Source of the DNA: DATCJA01 sp963814955
GTDB lineage: Bacteria; Acidobacteriota; Vicinamibacteria; Vicinamibacterales; UBA2999
Assembly (NCBI GenBank): GCA_963814955.1
Contig: CAWFEX010000009.1
Span: 1-56,622 of the forward strand
DNA length: 56,622 nucleotides
Direction: 5' to 3'
The notes beneath the pieces were generated by a model. The model ran no database searches. It had not been told where the DNA came from and saw only the letters and a list, made by a program, of their open reading frames with translations. This document shows, piece after piece, positions 25,634 through 33,668 of this stretch. Within the stretch, counting starts at the first letter, position 1; each line of letters begins with the position of its first letter. Both the position numbers and the translations under genes were made by a program.

Positions 25634-26173
25634 ATGTCCGTATTCACAAATCCTACAACCGGCGCCGCCGAACACGCCAAAGCCTACGTGAGCGCCGTCT
25701 TCGAGTTGCTTGGCGACCGTGACCCCATTGGCGTTCTGCGCGAAACGCCATTTCTACTGCCACGTGCGATCGAGGGGCTGTCACCGCAGCAACTCCGCCA
25801 GCCAGAACGACGAGGGAAGTGGTCGATCGCACAGATCCTGCAGCATCTCGCGGATTCGGAGATTGCCTCGGGCTGGCGGCTGCGCCTGATTCTTGCCCAG
25901 CAGCGCCCGCAGTTGACCGGGTATGACCAGGATCTGTGGGCGGAGCGATTGCACGGCAACGAGGAAGATCCGCGCGAAGCGATTGAGCTATTTGCGGTGT
26001 TGCGTCGGGCGAACCTGCGGCTGCTGGAACACGCGTCTCCGACCGACTTGGAACGCGTCGGCGTTCATGTTGAGCGTGGGGACGAAAGCCTGAAGCATCT
26101 GCGTCAACTAAACGCCGGGCATGATCTAGTGCATCTTCGGCAAATCGAGCGCGTGCGCCGCGCCATTACCTGA
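25634..26173 (+). CDS. DinB-superfamily protein (179 aa)
   Basis: DinB/YfiT-like four-helix bundle. The segment GKWSIAQILQHLADSEIASGWRLR carries the first metal-ligand His, and HLRQLNAGHDLVHLRQIERV the C-terminal His pair. GGAGG at 25623 precedes the ATG by six bases, supporting an independent start. The family includes thiol-dependent transferases for bacillithiol or mycothiol and stress proteins of unknown role. It follows the cold-shock gene closely and is in the same frame as its corrected reading. Confidence 0.82.
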   Translation: MSVFTNPTTGAAEHAKAYVSAVFELLGDRDPIGVLRETPFLLPRAIEGLSPQQLRQPERRGKWSIAQILQHLADSEIASGWRLRLILAQQRPQLTGYDQDLWAERLHGNEEDPREAIELFAVLRRANLRLLEHASPTDLERVGVHVERGDESLKHLRQLNAGHDLVHLRQIERVRRAIT

Positions 26174-26476
26174 ACGAGACAGGAGGCGCGCAGAGATGAC
26201 GAGCCCCTACACGGCCGTGGTCACATGGGAGCGCAGTAGCCGGACGAGCCGCGACTGAAGCGTAACGTTCGCTCCCCATAACGCCGTCAGTGATGACCGA
26301 AGCACTCCAGTCTTGCCCCGCACGGATCAGAAGGCCGGCCGGCTAATCGACGACGTGCGTGTGCAGGGCTCTTGCGCTCCTGCTCAGACCCGCTGCCACC
26401 CCACTGCCACGCTGCCACCCCCCAAAGATGGCGACGAGTCGAAGCGCCGTGACTCACATCGTCAGGAACTGCGCAT
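26174..26476. other. convergent intergenic region
   Basis: Lies between convergent DinB-type genes. No gene, hairpin or repeat could be supported. Confidence 0.35.
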
Positions 26477-26929
26477 TCAGGCTCCGAACTGCCGCAGGTG
26501 ATGATCGGTGTGGAGATATCCCCAGCGACCCCATTCCCACTCCGACATTGGGCCCCAGAGCGGATGCCGGCGGCCGCGGATTGCCGACTGGGTGAAGTTT
26601 TCCATTAGCCTCAACAGCGTCTCGCGGTCCTGGTCGAATACCTCGGGCGGCGTCCCGGCGCCGGCGAGCTGATCGATTTCGCGCGGCGCGGGATAACCGC
26701 GGGGCCATGGCGCCGGGACGTAGAGCGCGAGCCACTTGACCGGACGCTCCAGCCCGAACGCGCGAGGCCGCAGGTTCATGGCGCCCGTGGCGCCTCGGAA
26801 CGCATCAGCGAGGTGACAAATCATCTGGTGCGCATTCATCTTTCCCCAGCGCCGAGCGGAATGGGGACCCACGCCCCTGACCCGTTCGACGAGATCGGCG
26901 CGATCGCGAGAATTCCAGTAGTTGCGCAT
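26477..26929 (-). CDS. DUF1569/DinB-like protein (150 aa)
   Basis: ATG at 26929 (M-R-N-Y-W-N). Contains RWGKMNAHQMICHLADAFRG near the N-terminus and WGYLHTDHHLRQFG at the C-terminus, the two conserved His-containing blocks of the DUF1569 branch of the DinB superfamily. Convergent to the other DinB-like gene 300 bp away. Function unknown; the two genes are not close paralogs. Confidence 0.8.
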   Translation of the reverse strand: MRNYWNSRDRADLVERVRGVGPHSARRWGKMNAHQMICHLADAFRGATGAMNLRPRAFGLERPVKWLALYVPAPWPRGYPAPREIDQLAGAGTPPEVFDQDRETLLRLMENFTQSAIRGRRHPLWGPMSEWEWGRWGYLHTDHHLRQFGA

Positions 26930-27340
26930 CCGCTGGCGTCCCAAGATGAGGGCCGGGATTCTAGCATCGATGCGCGATCACACACCCCTCCCTCACCCAA
27001 TGACGCATCGACGCGTGACTTGGGTTTCGAGGGTGAATATCGCGATCGGCGGAGCGGCGGAAGGCGCAGGCGGAGGTGAAGGCGTCGCCACCAGGCGACT
27101 GCTCTTGTCGCGCCGCGCCTCTGACGAACGAGCAGGTGGACCGCTGAAGGTGTCGACGGAATTCAGGGCAACCAAGTCGGCCCTGGGTCTTCGCGCGGTA
27201 AAGACTTGGGCGACACTTGCGGCGGAAGATTGCGGTGTGGTGACCTACGTAGCAACCTGTTCTCGTTCGAATCCTCTTGATACCGCATTCACCCAATCGA
27301 TCTAACTGGTACGCTCCGCGGCGTTGTCGGAGAGGGCTGA
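26930..27340. other. intergenic, no supported gene
   Basis: Only composition-driven ORFs are present. No dispersed-repeat module was recognised in this gap. Confidence 0.35.
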
Positions 27341-27853
27341 TTACGGAGTGGCTGCTACGCGTCGTACCAGTTCGATGTCGAATCTCGTGTCCCCGTCGAT
27401 CAGCACCTCTCTCCAGCCAGGCCCGTGACCCATCGCGGGTAATCCCGGTGGATCTTCGTAGTCTTTGTTGTAGTAACCCACGGCAATGGGGGTCGGCACG
27501 CCGGGGACCACCCACACCCCGCCGCCCCTCGCGAGATCGCCGGAGAAGTTGTAGAACCCATTGTCGTCGGCGGTCGCGAATGTGTGAGTCTCCTCGCCGC
27601 ACAGCTCACAATAGACGACGGCCGCTGCAATCGGCGTCAGCCCCGTTGGTGTCAATTCGTATACGACCCCTGACAGACTCACGCCCCTCAGCGTGCCAGG
27701 GGGGAACGGGCTGGGGACGGGCGCGGGAACAACCGCCCGCGGAGGGAGTGGTGAAGGCGTCAACGGCGTGGCCGGAGAATCGGAGCCGCCGCAGCCACCC
27801 AGTCCAAGGGCGAGCACCAAAACGCCAGCTATTACTAAAGTTCTGTATCTCAC
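27341..27853 (-). CDS. lipoprotein with carboxypeptidase-regulatory-like domain (170 aa)
   Basis: Start at GTG 27853, six bases after a GGAG. The signal peptide RYRTLVIAGVLVLALGLGGC ends in a lipobox with Cys followed by a Gly/Ser and Pro-rich linker. The domain that follows (LRGVSLSGVVYELTPTGLTP, TADDNGFYNFSGDL) has the beta-sandwich pattern of carboxypeptidase-regulatory or PEGA-like modules, probably exposed on the cell surface. Two Cys (CELCGEE) lie in the middle. Substrate or partner unknown. Confidence 0.72.
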   Translation of the reverse strand: MRYRTLVIAGVLVLALGLGGCGGSDSPATPLTPSPLPPRAVVPAPVPSPFPPGTLRGVSLSGVVYELTPTGLTPIAAAVVYCELCGEETHTFATADDNGFYNFSGDLARGGGVWVVPGVPTPIAVGYYNKDYEDPPGLPAMGHGPGWREVLIDGDTRFDIELVRRVAATP

Positions 27854-27909
27854 TGTCGTCTCCACATGTCCCTTAAACCCCCAGTCCAGACAATTCAGAG
27901 AGCAGGGCA

Positions 27910-28186
27910 TTAGGGTTCCCGCTTAGTAGCGGAACTCGTGTCCGGTGCGCTTGCCCATTTGTACCACGTCGTAATGGGCGCCGCCTGGTTCGTCGGCGCT
28001 TCACCCATCGTCACCAACGTATTCGGAGACATCCCCTTCGGGCGACGAATGTCACTTGTGAACCCACGGTAAAAGATCTTCGTCGTGGTACGCACACCAC
28101 GATGCGGGGGTCCGAGTCCTCCGCGTCAAAAGAATAGCGGCCCGCGGGCAGCACCACGCCAGGTAGCGCCACCGCACGGCAAAAGA
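27910..28186 (-). pseudogene. truncated paralog of the 28350-28733 secreted protein
   Basis: In one frame VALPGVVLPAGRYSFDAED, and in the next RTTTKIFYRGFTSDIRRPKG and TLVTMGEAP, align with the neighbour's TLPGVTMPAGTYVFESG, KIFYQGS and IVTFGEAA. The N-terminal third with the signal peptide is missing and one frameshift separates the blocks. A tandem duplicate that has decayed. Confidence 0.65.
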
Positions 28187-28187
28187 A

Positions 28188-28225
28188 AAGACGGCACCGG
28201 GTCCAGATCGGACCCGTGCCGTCTT
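28188..28225 (-). terminator. rho-independent terminator
   Basis: An inverted repeat (AAGACGGCACCGGGTCC with GGACCCGTGCCGTCTT, one bulged base, short loop) is followed on the minus strand by TTTTCTTTT. It fits the 3' end of the minus-strand gene 28350-28733. Confidence 0.75.
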
Positions 28226-28349
28226 GGGGGCTGTGGTGCGATTTGGATCGTAACCGGCTTCAGAGGATGGGTCTGTTCAACGCAGCACATTTCCCAGAAG
28301 AAACACGCGATGTGCGCTGCGGAAGGTTGGTGGCATCCCGACTGAAAAA

Positions 28350-28733
28350 CTACGGATATTGGAACCCGTGGGCGTGATTCGTTCCAAGTGGGTACCACGC
28401 CAGCATCGGTATCGGCGTCCCTGCTGCTGCTTCGCCGAACGTGACGATACTGTGTCCCGGCGGATGCGCGAGCGCGGTCGTGGATCCTTGATAGAAGATT
28501 TTCTGCCGGTTCTTCGACGAGACGCGGACGATATTCCGGTCGCTACCGCCGGGCCCGGATTCGAACACGTAGGTCCCCGCCGGCATGGTGACACCGGGCA
28601 ACGTAAAGGCGTGCGCAAAGGTCAGGTTGTTGACCCCCTGATACGGACTCAGTACGGGCGCCTGGGCTGCGATGCCGACGACGGCCGCCAGGGCGACGCC
28701 GAACGCCAGAACCGCAACGTGCCTATTGAACAT
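28350..28733 (-). CDS. small secreted protein of acidobacterial type (127 aa)
   Basis: ATG at 28733 after AAGGAGC. Signal peptide NRHVAVLAFGVALAAVVGIAAQA. The mature part has TLPGVTMPAGTYVFE, then KIFYQGSTTALAHPPGHSIV and FGEAAAGTPIP, ending WYPLGTNHAHGFQYP. Proteins with this PGV-LPAGTY pattern and GH-F-YP end are common in Acidobacteria, usually in several copies, without known function. A truncated paralog follows downstream and a terminator lies between the two. Confidence 0.78.
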   Translation of the reverse strand: MFNRHVAVLAFGVALAAVVGIAAQAPVLSPYQGVNNLTFAHAFTLPGVTMPAGTYVFESGPGGSDRNIVRVSSKNRQKIFYQGSTTALAHPPGHSIVTFGEAAAGTPIPMLAWYPLGTNHAHGFQYP

Positions 28734-28984
28734 GGCTGTGCTCCTTCTGTCTGTTAACGCAGGGAGGCACCACATCGAACAACGCGGCGTCCTGCGTGGA
28801 ACTTTGGTGAGGATGGACCCTCGGAAGAAGTACGCCTGACGGGTCAACGCTCATGAAAGCAGCCCTGGGCATGGTAGGCCTCTTATCGAAATTGCGATGT
28901 TCAGTTGTGAACAGTTGTGAGGACAGCCGCCCTTGGCCTTATGCGCGACCGGCTACGCAGGTTGACCCAGGAGGCCGCAGGTTC

Positions 28985-29149
28985 GAGTCAAGAGTCATGA
29001 CGGGGCATAGCGATTTCGTCGTCACCCACTTGTGGGTCAGGCGCGAGGGTCGGTGGATGCTGGCGTTGTCACAGGCAACCGACATTGCCGAGCCGCAGCC
29101 GGAAGGTACATGCGGCTCACCAACCCAGGCTGCTCCTGAACAGCGTTGA
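28985..29149 (+). pseudogene. C-terminal fragment of a DUF4440/SnoaL-like protein
   Basis: The frame contains RVMTGHSDFVVTHLWVRREG followed by RWMLALSQATDI, the conserved last strands of NTF2-like DUF4440 proteins. The upstream two thirds of the domain is absent. No start codon or ribosome site fits, so this is a remnant. Confidence 0.5.
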
Positions 29150-29189
29150 AGATCGACACTCGTTAAGGGCATCGGCCGTGTCGGCCGCA

Positions 29190-29265
29190 GCGCGCATCGG
29201 TACGCGCCGACCGGGCTGGAGCCACACTTCGGCATACCGCGCCGGACCACACAGGACGCATGTCA
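29190..29265 (+). repeat. dispersed repeat, partial 5' module
   Basis: Contains CGCCGACCGGGCTGGAGCCA and CATACCGCGCCGGACCAC; the coding 3' module is not present. Confidence 0.45.
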
Positions 29266-29273
29266 CGCGTGGA

Positions 29274-29450
29274 TCAAGGAACCTGTGGCGTCGTAATCAC
29301 CTGGTATACGAAGTCGGTGAGATCGCGCAGCCGAATAATGGCTGTATCCCTCGACCAGTCGCCACTCGGGATGCTTGGTACTTCGACTGCGCGCGCCATG
29401 ATCAACGCGGCAGCGATCGTCGCTCGAGCTTGAATTTCAGCCTGTTCCAT
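29274..29450 (-). CDS. small protein, unknown (58 aa)
   Basis: ATG at 29450. The product MEQAEIQARATIAAALIMAR then DLTDFVYQVITTP reads as a folded helical miniprotein with balanced charge rather than antisense noise. Its start codon and whole upstream region lie inside the 282-bp direct repeat, so the duplicated DNA is this gene's 5' control region plus its first codons. The other copy at 24.9 kb carries only the first four codons followed by unrelated sequence. No family assigned. Confidence 0.5.
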   Translation of the reverse strand: MEQAEIQARATIAAALIMARAVEVPSIPSGDWSRDTAIIRLRDLTDFVYQVITTPQVP

Positions 29451-29717
29451 TTGTGGTTTCTTTCGCGAGGTGCGCGAGTCCACGACGTGCTGCACTCGAG
29501 TATCGCGGCGTCGTGTCGGCCAGGGACGGCTTCGTCGGCATGTGCTGCAGATCATCCGCAACTGGGGGTCAGGAACCGGCACTGTACCACTCCCGCTGTA
29601 CGGTGGTTGCTGCGTGCCACGATTGGCGTCCACGCGGCAGCTGCGCTAGAGAACGCGCGGACACTGGGGGATAGGGTCCCCGTTTCGCATTGCGCGCCGC
29701 ACGACCCCTCTCGAATC
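29437..29717. repeat. 282-bp direct repeat, copy B
   Basis: Same orientation as copy A at 24936-25218. It ends in the dispersed-repeat 5' module and continues there with ATGACCGTCGGCTTCCGTCC (M-T-V-G-F-R-P-P-A-G), unlike copy A. Confidence 0.9.
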
Positions 29718-29770
29718 AGCGACCATGACCGTCGGCTTCCGTCCTCCTGCAGGCTGGAGCAACCGTTAAG
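29683..29770 (+). repeat. dispersed repeat with short coding stub
   Basis: GCGCGCCGCACGACCCCTCT and CGAATCAGCGACC are followed by an ATG at 29725 giving MTVGFRPPAGWSNR and a stop. The start of the small gene is kept and the rest is lost. Confidence 0.6.
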
Positions 29771-30051
29771 GTAGCGCGCGTTTCACCGTGCTCCGGTTGC
29801 ATGTCCTGATCAAGAAATCAGCTCTGGTCGCGAATTCAGATGCAACAATGGCCGGCGCGAACCTTACGGACGATTCCCGTTCAGCCGTGCCTCATGCCGT
29901 CGTGCGGGCGGCCGAGCTGTCCACTCAGCCGAATTTCAAGGCGCCAATACTCGATTAGTAGTCATCGCAGCACTAAGTTGGTGCCGCTCCGCATCGCGCG
30001 CGCCTGGCGCGGGACTTGCCTTCTCTATCGACGTTCCGACGCATACAGAAC

Positions 30052-30678
30052 ATGAGTAAGCCGACAACGCGCGGCGGTTCGCCGTCGCCTGTTCAGCCGA
30101 CGTGTCCTAAGTGTGGTTCCGATGCGATCCGCACGATTGACGTTCCGTGGGGGTACTCGGAGCTCGAGTACCTCTCGTGCGATGAGTGCCAATACCTGTG
30201 GCCTATCGCCCGCGGATCGAAGCATGTTGGGTCCGCCACAGGAGCGCCGTTGATCATGGAAGAGATAACTCTGCCGCGGCGCCAGCATCCTCGCGGCGCT
30301 CTCACGCCGTCGTTGACGCCTGAGGAATGGGACTGTGTAACGAATAGTCGGTTGAACGCACTGCTGATCGGGCCGAGACATGTGACGGGCCGGTTAGTCC
30401 GCTCATTGCGATCGCACCTCGCCCATCCGATCATTCGGGTTTTTCCCCACATGCCACTGGTGCTTCCGCGGGCGCATCAGGTCGGCACGATCGTTTTGGA
30501 GGACGTCGGCCGCTTGGACATGGCTGATCAGATGTATTTGCTCGAATGGCTTGAGGGCGCAGTTCCACGCACCCGAATGATTGGTACATCGACCATTCCC
30601 TTACTACCGATGGTGGCAACGGGGATCTTTGACGGAGGGCTGTATTACCGTTTGAACCTGGTGTACGTGCGCTGCTGA
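30052..30678 (+). CDS. zinc ribbon fused to degenerate AAA+ (sigma-54-activator-like) domain (208 aa)
   Basis: Residues 18-55 form the window's zinc ribbon (CPKCGSDAIRTIDV, SCDECQYLWPI). From about residue 105 the sequence follows the second half of the NtrC-type AAA+ domain: HQVGTIVLEDVGRLDMADQM matches the Walker B block (GTLFLDEV) and LLEWLEGAVPRTR plus GGLYYRLNLVYVR the later strands. No Walker A and no GAFTGA loop are present, and the protein ends at sensor-region residues. ATP hydrolysis and sigma-54 contact are therefore unlikely; it may bind partner AAA+ subunits or DNA. An unusual domain combination. Confidence 0.75.
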   Translation: MSKPTTRGGSPSPVQPTCPKCGSDAIRTIDVPWGYSELEYLSCDECQYLWPIARGSKHVGSATGAPLIMEEITLPRRQHPRGALTPSLTPEEWDCVTNSRLNALLIGPRHVTGRLVRSLRSHLAHPIIRVFPHMPLVLPRAHQVGTIVLEDVGRLDMADQMYLLEWLEGAVPRTRMIGTSTIPLLPMVATGIFDGGLYYRLNLVYVRC

Positions 30679-30684
30679 TATACG

Positions 30685-30770
30685 CGCCCGACCGGGGCTG
30701 GAGCCACAGAGCGAGGTAGCGCGCCGCATCACCCCTCTCGAATTGTCGGGCCCGCTTCGCTATCACCGCT
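30685..30770 (+). repeat. dispersed repeat, 5' module
   Basis: GCGCCCGACCGGGGCTGGAG then GTAGCGCGCCGCATCACCCC and TCTCGAATTGTCGGGCCCGC. The coding module is missing. Confidence 0.55.
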
Positions 30771-31050
30771 AAAGACTTGTCGACGGAATTCCGGGGAACC
30801 ACCCTTTGAAGTGCAACAGGACGGCGTAATACGCGATCTTTGACGGGGGATATTCAGTTTGCGGCCATCGATGCGTGGCGGCCACGCTCTGCAACAGAGC
30901 ACGCAATGCACCGCTGTTTGATCACTAAATATCCGCACTCAGGGGGGAGCGACGGCCGTCGGCCGACGCAATCAAGCTCGTCGAAGCTGAAGTTTCGCGC
31001 AGCGTCGCGGCCCAACACGGTGCGCCGCGCGACCGGTTCGCGGTCGCTAA
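30771..31050. other. intergenic, no supported gene
   Basis: Nothing recognisable between the repeat module and the PEP-CTERM gene. Confidence 0.35.
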
Positions 31051-31719
31051 TCACGACCGCTTATTGGCAGCCCTTCTCGATCTCATCCAAACAGCGACGG
31101 CCAAAAATCCGCTGGCCAGCAGAAGAAGCGATGCAGGCTCAGGCACCACCGTGAGGTCGCCACTGCCCCCCACGTTGTCCACCGACCCCGTGTCTTCTGA
31201 GGTGATGACTGGGAGCGGGAGCGTTCGCTCCCCGAGTGCGGTCAACGTTGACCCCGCGAAGTAGAAGCTGCCATTTTGCCGCGCCAGGGTAACCCACAAC
31301 TCGCCGTCCACGTTCACCAACGTCACGAGGTTCAGCAGCAACTGGGCGAAGGCGTGTGACGACGTACTCTCGGAGGTGATTTTCAGATTGTTCTCGGAGA
31401 TGCCGGCCTCGGAAAGCGGGTCCAAGAAAATGTCGACCGTCTCAGCCGCGTTGTCGTTGTTGTCATAGAACGTCAACGACAACGTCGCGTCGGTGATGGC
31501 ATCCGTCGCGGCGTCAAAATCCGACAAGAGGTGCAGGTACTCGAATGAGTCGCATTTGGCAAAAGGAATGCTGCTCGTGCACTCCGCGCCGCGGCGGTCA
31601 AAGAACACGTCCTGCGCCGGGTCGAAGACGTCCGTCAGGGACAGCGGAGCTGCCTGCGCCGACGTCCACGCGAAGCAGGCGAAGCTACTGAGTACAACAA
31701 TGATCGACCGCCGCCCCAT
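31051..31719 (-). CDS. PEP-CTERM sorting-domain protein (222 aa)
   Basis: Signal peptide MGRRSIIVVLSSFACFAWTS ending AQA, a beta-rich exported body with regular T/D-rich strands, and a C-terminal VPEPASLLLLASGFLAVAVW followed by RSRRAAN. The VPEP motif, hydrophobic helix and Arg cluster are the PEP-CTERM signal processed by an exosortase; the exosortase itself is not in the window. Often linked to exopolysaccharide matrix. Stand-alone gene. Confidence 0.88.
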   Translation of the reverse strand: MGRRSIIVVLSSFACFAWTSAQAAPLSLTDVFDPAQDVFFDRRGAECTSSIPFAKCDSFEYLHLLSDFDAATDAITDATLSLTFYDNNDNAAETVDIFLDPLSEAGISENNLKITSESTSSHAFAQLLLNLVTLVNVDGELWVTLARQNGSFYFAGSTLTALGERTLPLPVITSEDTGSVDNVGGSGDLTVVPEPASLLLLASGFLAVAVWMRSRRAANKRS

Positions 31720-31996
31720 GTCAACGCTCCCTGGAGTAAACCCCTCAATACCGGTTGTGGTATCGGCTTACAAAAGCGTGGCCGCATTGGGCGGGCGGAA
31801 TGCACTGGATTTGAACGATTACGAAAACTGATAGCAAAACAAATCCGACGGTGTGAAGACTTTAGTGGTGTTGGCGGTGCACGACGACCTCATCAATAAC
31901 GTGCACATCATGAGAGGGGCTTGGCTTCAAAGTCACGATCGAGGCGGCCGCGTAGAGTGATTTTCTGAGCAGACCGACTGAATTCAACATGACGCC

Positions 31997-32782
31997 ATGA
32001 CGACATGGGCCTCAGAGCGACACCCGCCGATTCCAGGTTACGAACCCATTCGCGTGCTCGGCCAGAATGGCGCGATCGTCTACGTGGCACGCTCCGCTCG
32101 TTTTGATAAGCCGATTGCCTTGCAAGTCTGGTCGAACCGCACACTGCCAGCCAATGTGGCGGCGATGGTCGGTCTTGAGCATCCAAACATTCTCGGCGTT
32201 CTCGACGTTGGCGAAGTCGCCGGGCATGTGTACGTGGCGCTCGAATATTTCGAGGGGGTCGAGAGTCTCGGTGCGAGGCTTGGCCGTGGACCCCTACCCG
32301 AGGCTGACGCGCGAGGGCTTGCCAGCGTCATCGTGTCGGTGCTGCAGTTCTTACGTGAGCGAGGAGTAACTGTAGGGACTCCGACTCCTGGAGACGTGCT
32401 GCTTGGCGAGACGCCGAAACTGATGCTCCACTCCACGAGTGGGCACTACGGGCGGCCCGACTTCATGGCTCCCGAGGAGTTGTCGCACACGCAGGCTACG
32501 GCGGCCGAGATCGACGTTTATCGAGTGGGCGCTCTGTTGTACGCAATGCTGACGGGCCGACGCCGGTTTCACTGGATTCAGTACGAGCAACCGGCTGGCG
32601 GTCAGTGCCTGCGCCTGTGCCCGTGCGGCAGATCAACCCCGCAATCAGCAAGCCGCTCGAAAGGGTATGCATGAAATGTCTTGCCGAGAGGCCACTCCGA
32701 TCGATATGGCTCTCTGGAGGAATTGATTGAATCAGTCAATCGTTCTGCACGAGCGGCCATGAGCAACCGGAAAGATAGGTAA
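31997..32782 (+). pseudogene. degenerate kinase (pseudokinase), frameshifted
   Basis: The layout follows a Ser/Thr kinase (IPGYEPIRVLGQNGAIVYVA, GLEHPNILGVLDVGEVAGHV, ALEYFEGVESLGARLGRGPL) but the active site is gone. The VAIK Lys becomes IALQVW, the HRDLKPxN loop becomes GTPTPGDVLL and DFG is replaced by LHSTSG; only MAPEEL and the following helix remain. After residue about 195 the frame breaks twice. Other frames give VCMKCLAERP and DRYGSLEELIESVNRSARAA, the expected C-lobe end. An IS481 remnant begins immediately after the stop. Confidence 0.72.
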
Positions 32783-33180
32783 CAGCGTTAACCGGCCGGG
32801 AACATGGGTAACACCCAGTTGCCCTGTTATCAGCGCTTTTCGTTCATCGATCCGTCCCAGAAGCACGTTACAGAAATAGAGCGACCAGATCCCGTCGTCG
32901 ATCTCCTCGAGGCCGATGCAGTGCTGCCGCAGAGCCGGCGACAGATACAACAGCCGGGTCGTGAAGCGAATGGTCCCCGCGTTGGTGACGCGCTTGACCA
33001 CGAAGTGGTCCGGGTATCGAGCGCGGGCATTACACCGGCGTACGGGCGGGGCGAGACGCGATAGCGGGAGCCAGGCGTCCGACCGCCCAGAAACTGATGG
33101 GGCCGCTCGTGGTTGTACTCCTGGCGAAAACGATTCCATGTGCCGGGGTGCTCGCGGCATTTCTACGACACACTTGAAGA
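32783..33180 (-). pseudogene. IS481/IS3-type transposase C-terminal remnant
   Basis: Minus-strand frames read WNRFRQEYNHERPHQFLGGR and TPGSRYRVSPRPY, then after a shift HFVVKRVTNAGTIRFTTRLL and HCIGLEEIDDGIWSLYFCNV. This is the end of an integrase-core transposase with its C-terminal strand-rich domain. The catalytic DDE core is absent. Confidence 0.75.
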
Positions 33181-33668
33181 CCAGTGACCGGCCGAACGCT
33201 TTTCACGCATTCACGGAGCAGTTGTGAATCGGTGACGTTCACGGCCGCCGCCTTCGTCGTTAATGACAATGGATGCCCCAGATACCCGAAATGTCACTGT
33301 GGGCGATGTGCTAAATTCCAACGGCGCAATGCAGCACTGAAACGGGGAACAGAAACGAGCACGATTCCCAGAAGAAAGGTGTGCCTATGGGACCGTCGGC
33401 TGTAAATAGCATCTGACGGGTGTCGCCGGTTACGACCGGCGTCTCGGTGCATAGGGTTCATCCTCGAGAGCCCCAAAACCTTAGCTTCGGGTTACGCGGT
33501 CAACACGGAGTCCGTCGCCGGACTGCAATCACCGATTGTGGTGGTTTAGGCCTCGTCGGGTGCTCCAACACTCGGCGGGGCCGCTTAGTGATTCGTCGTC
33601 CCAGCTGTTAGCGGCTCGCACGACACCGTGTTCGACGCTTACTTGTGATCGTGAGAGAGGAGGATCTG
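33181..33668. other. intergenic, probable promoter region of HAF-repeat gene
   Basis: No supported gene. The last 25 bases hold the GAGAGAGGAGG ribosome site of the downstream gene. Confidence 0.4.

Noticed and set aside
26961..27602. 213-aa minus-strand ORF between DinB-like and lipoprotein genes
   Set aside because: Overlaps the lipoprotein gene in another frame and has Arg/Gly-rich composition typical of shadows.
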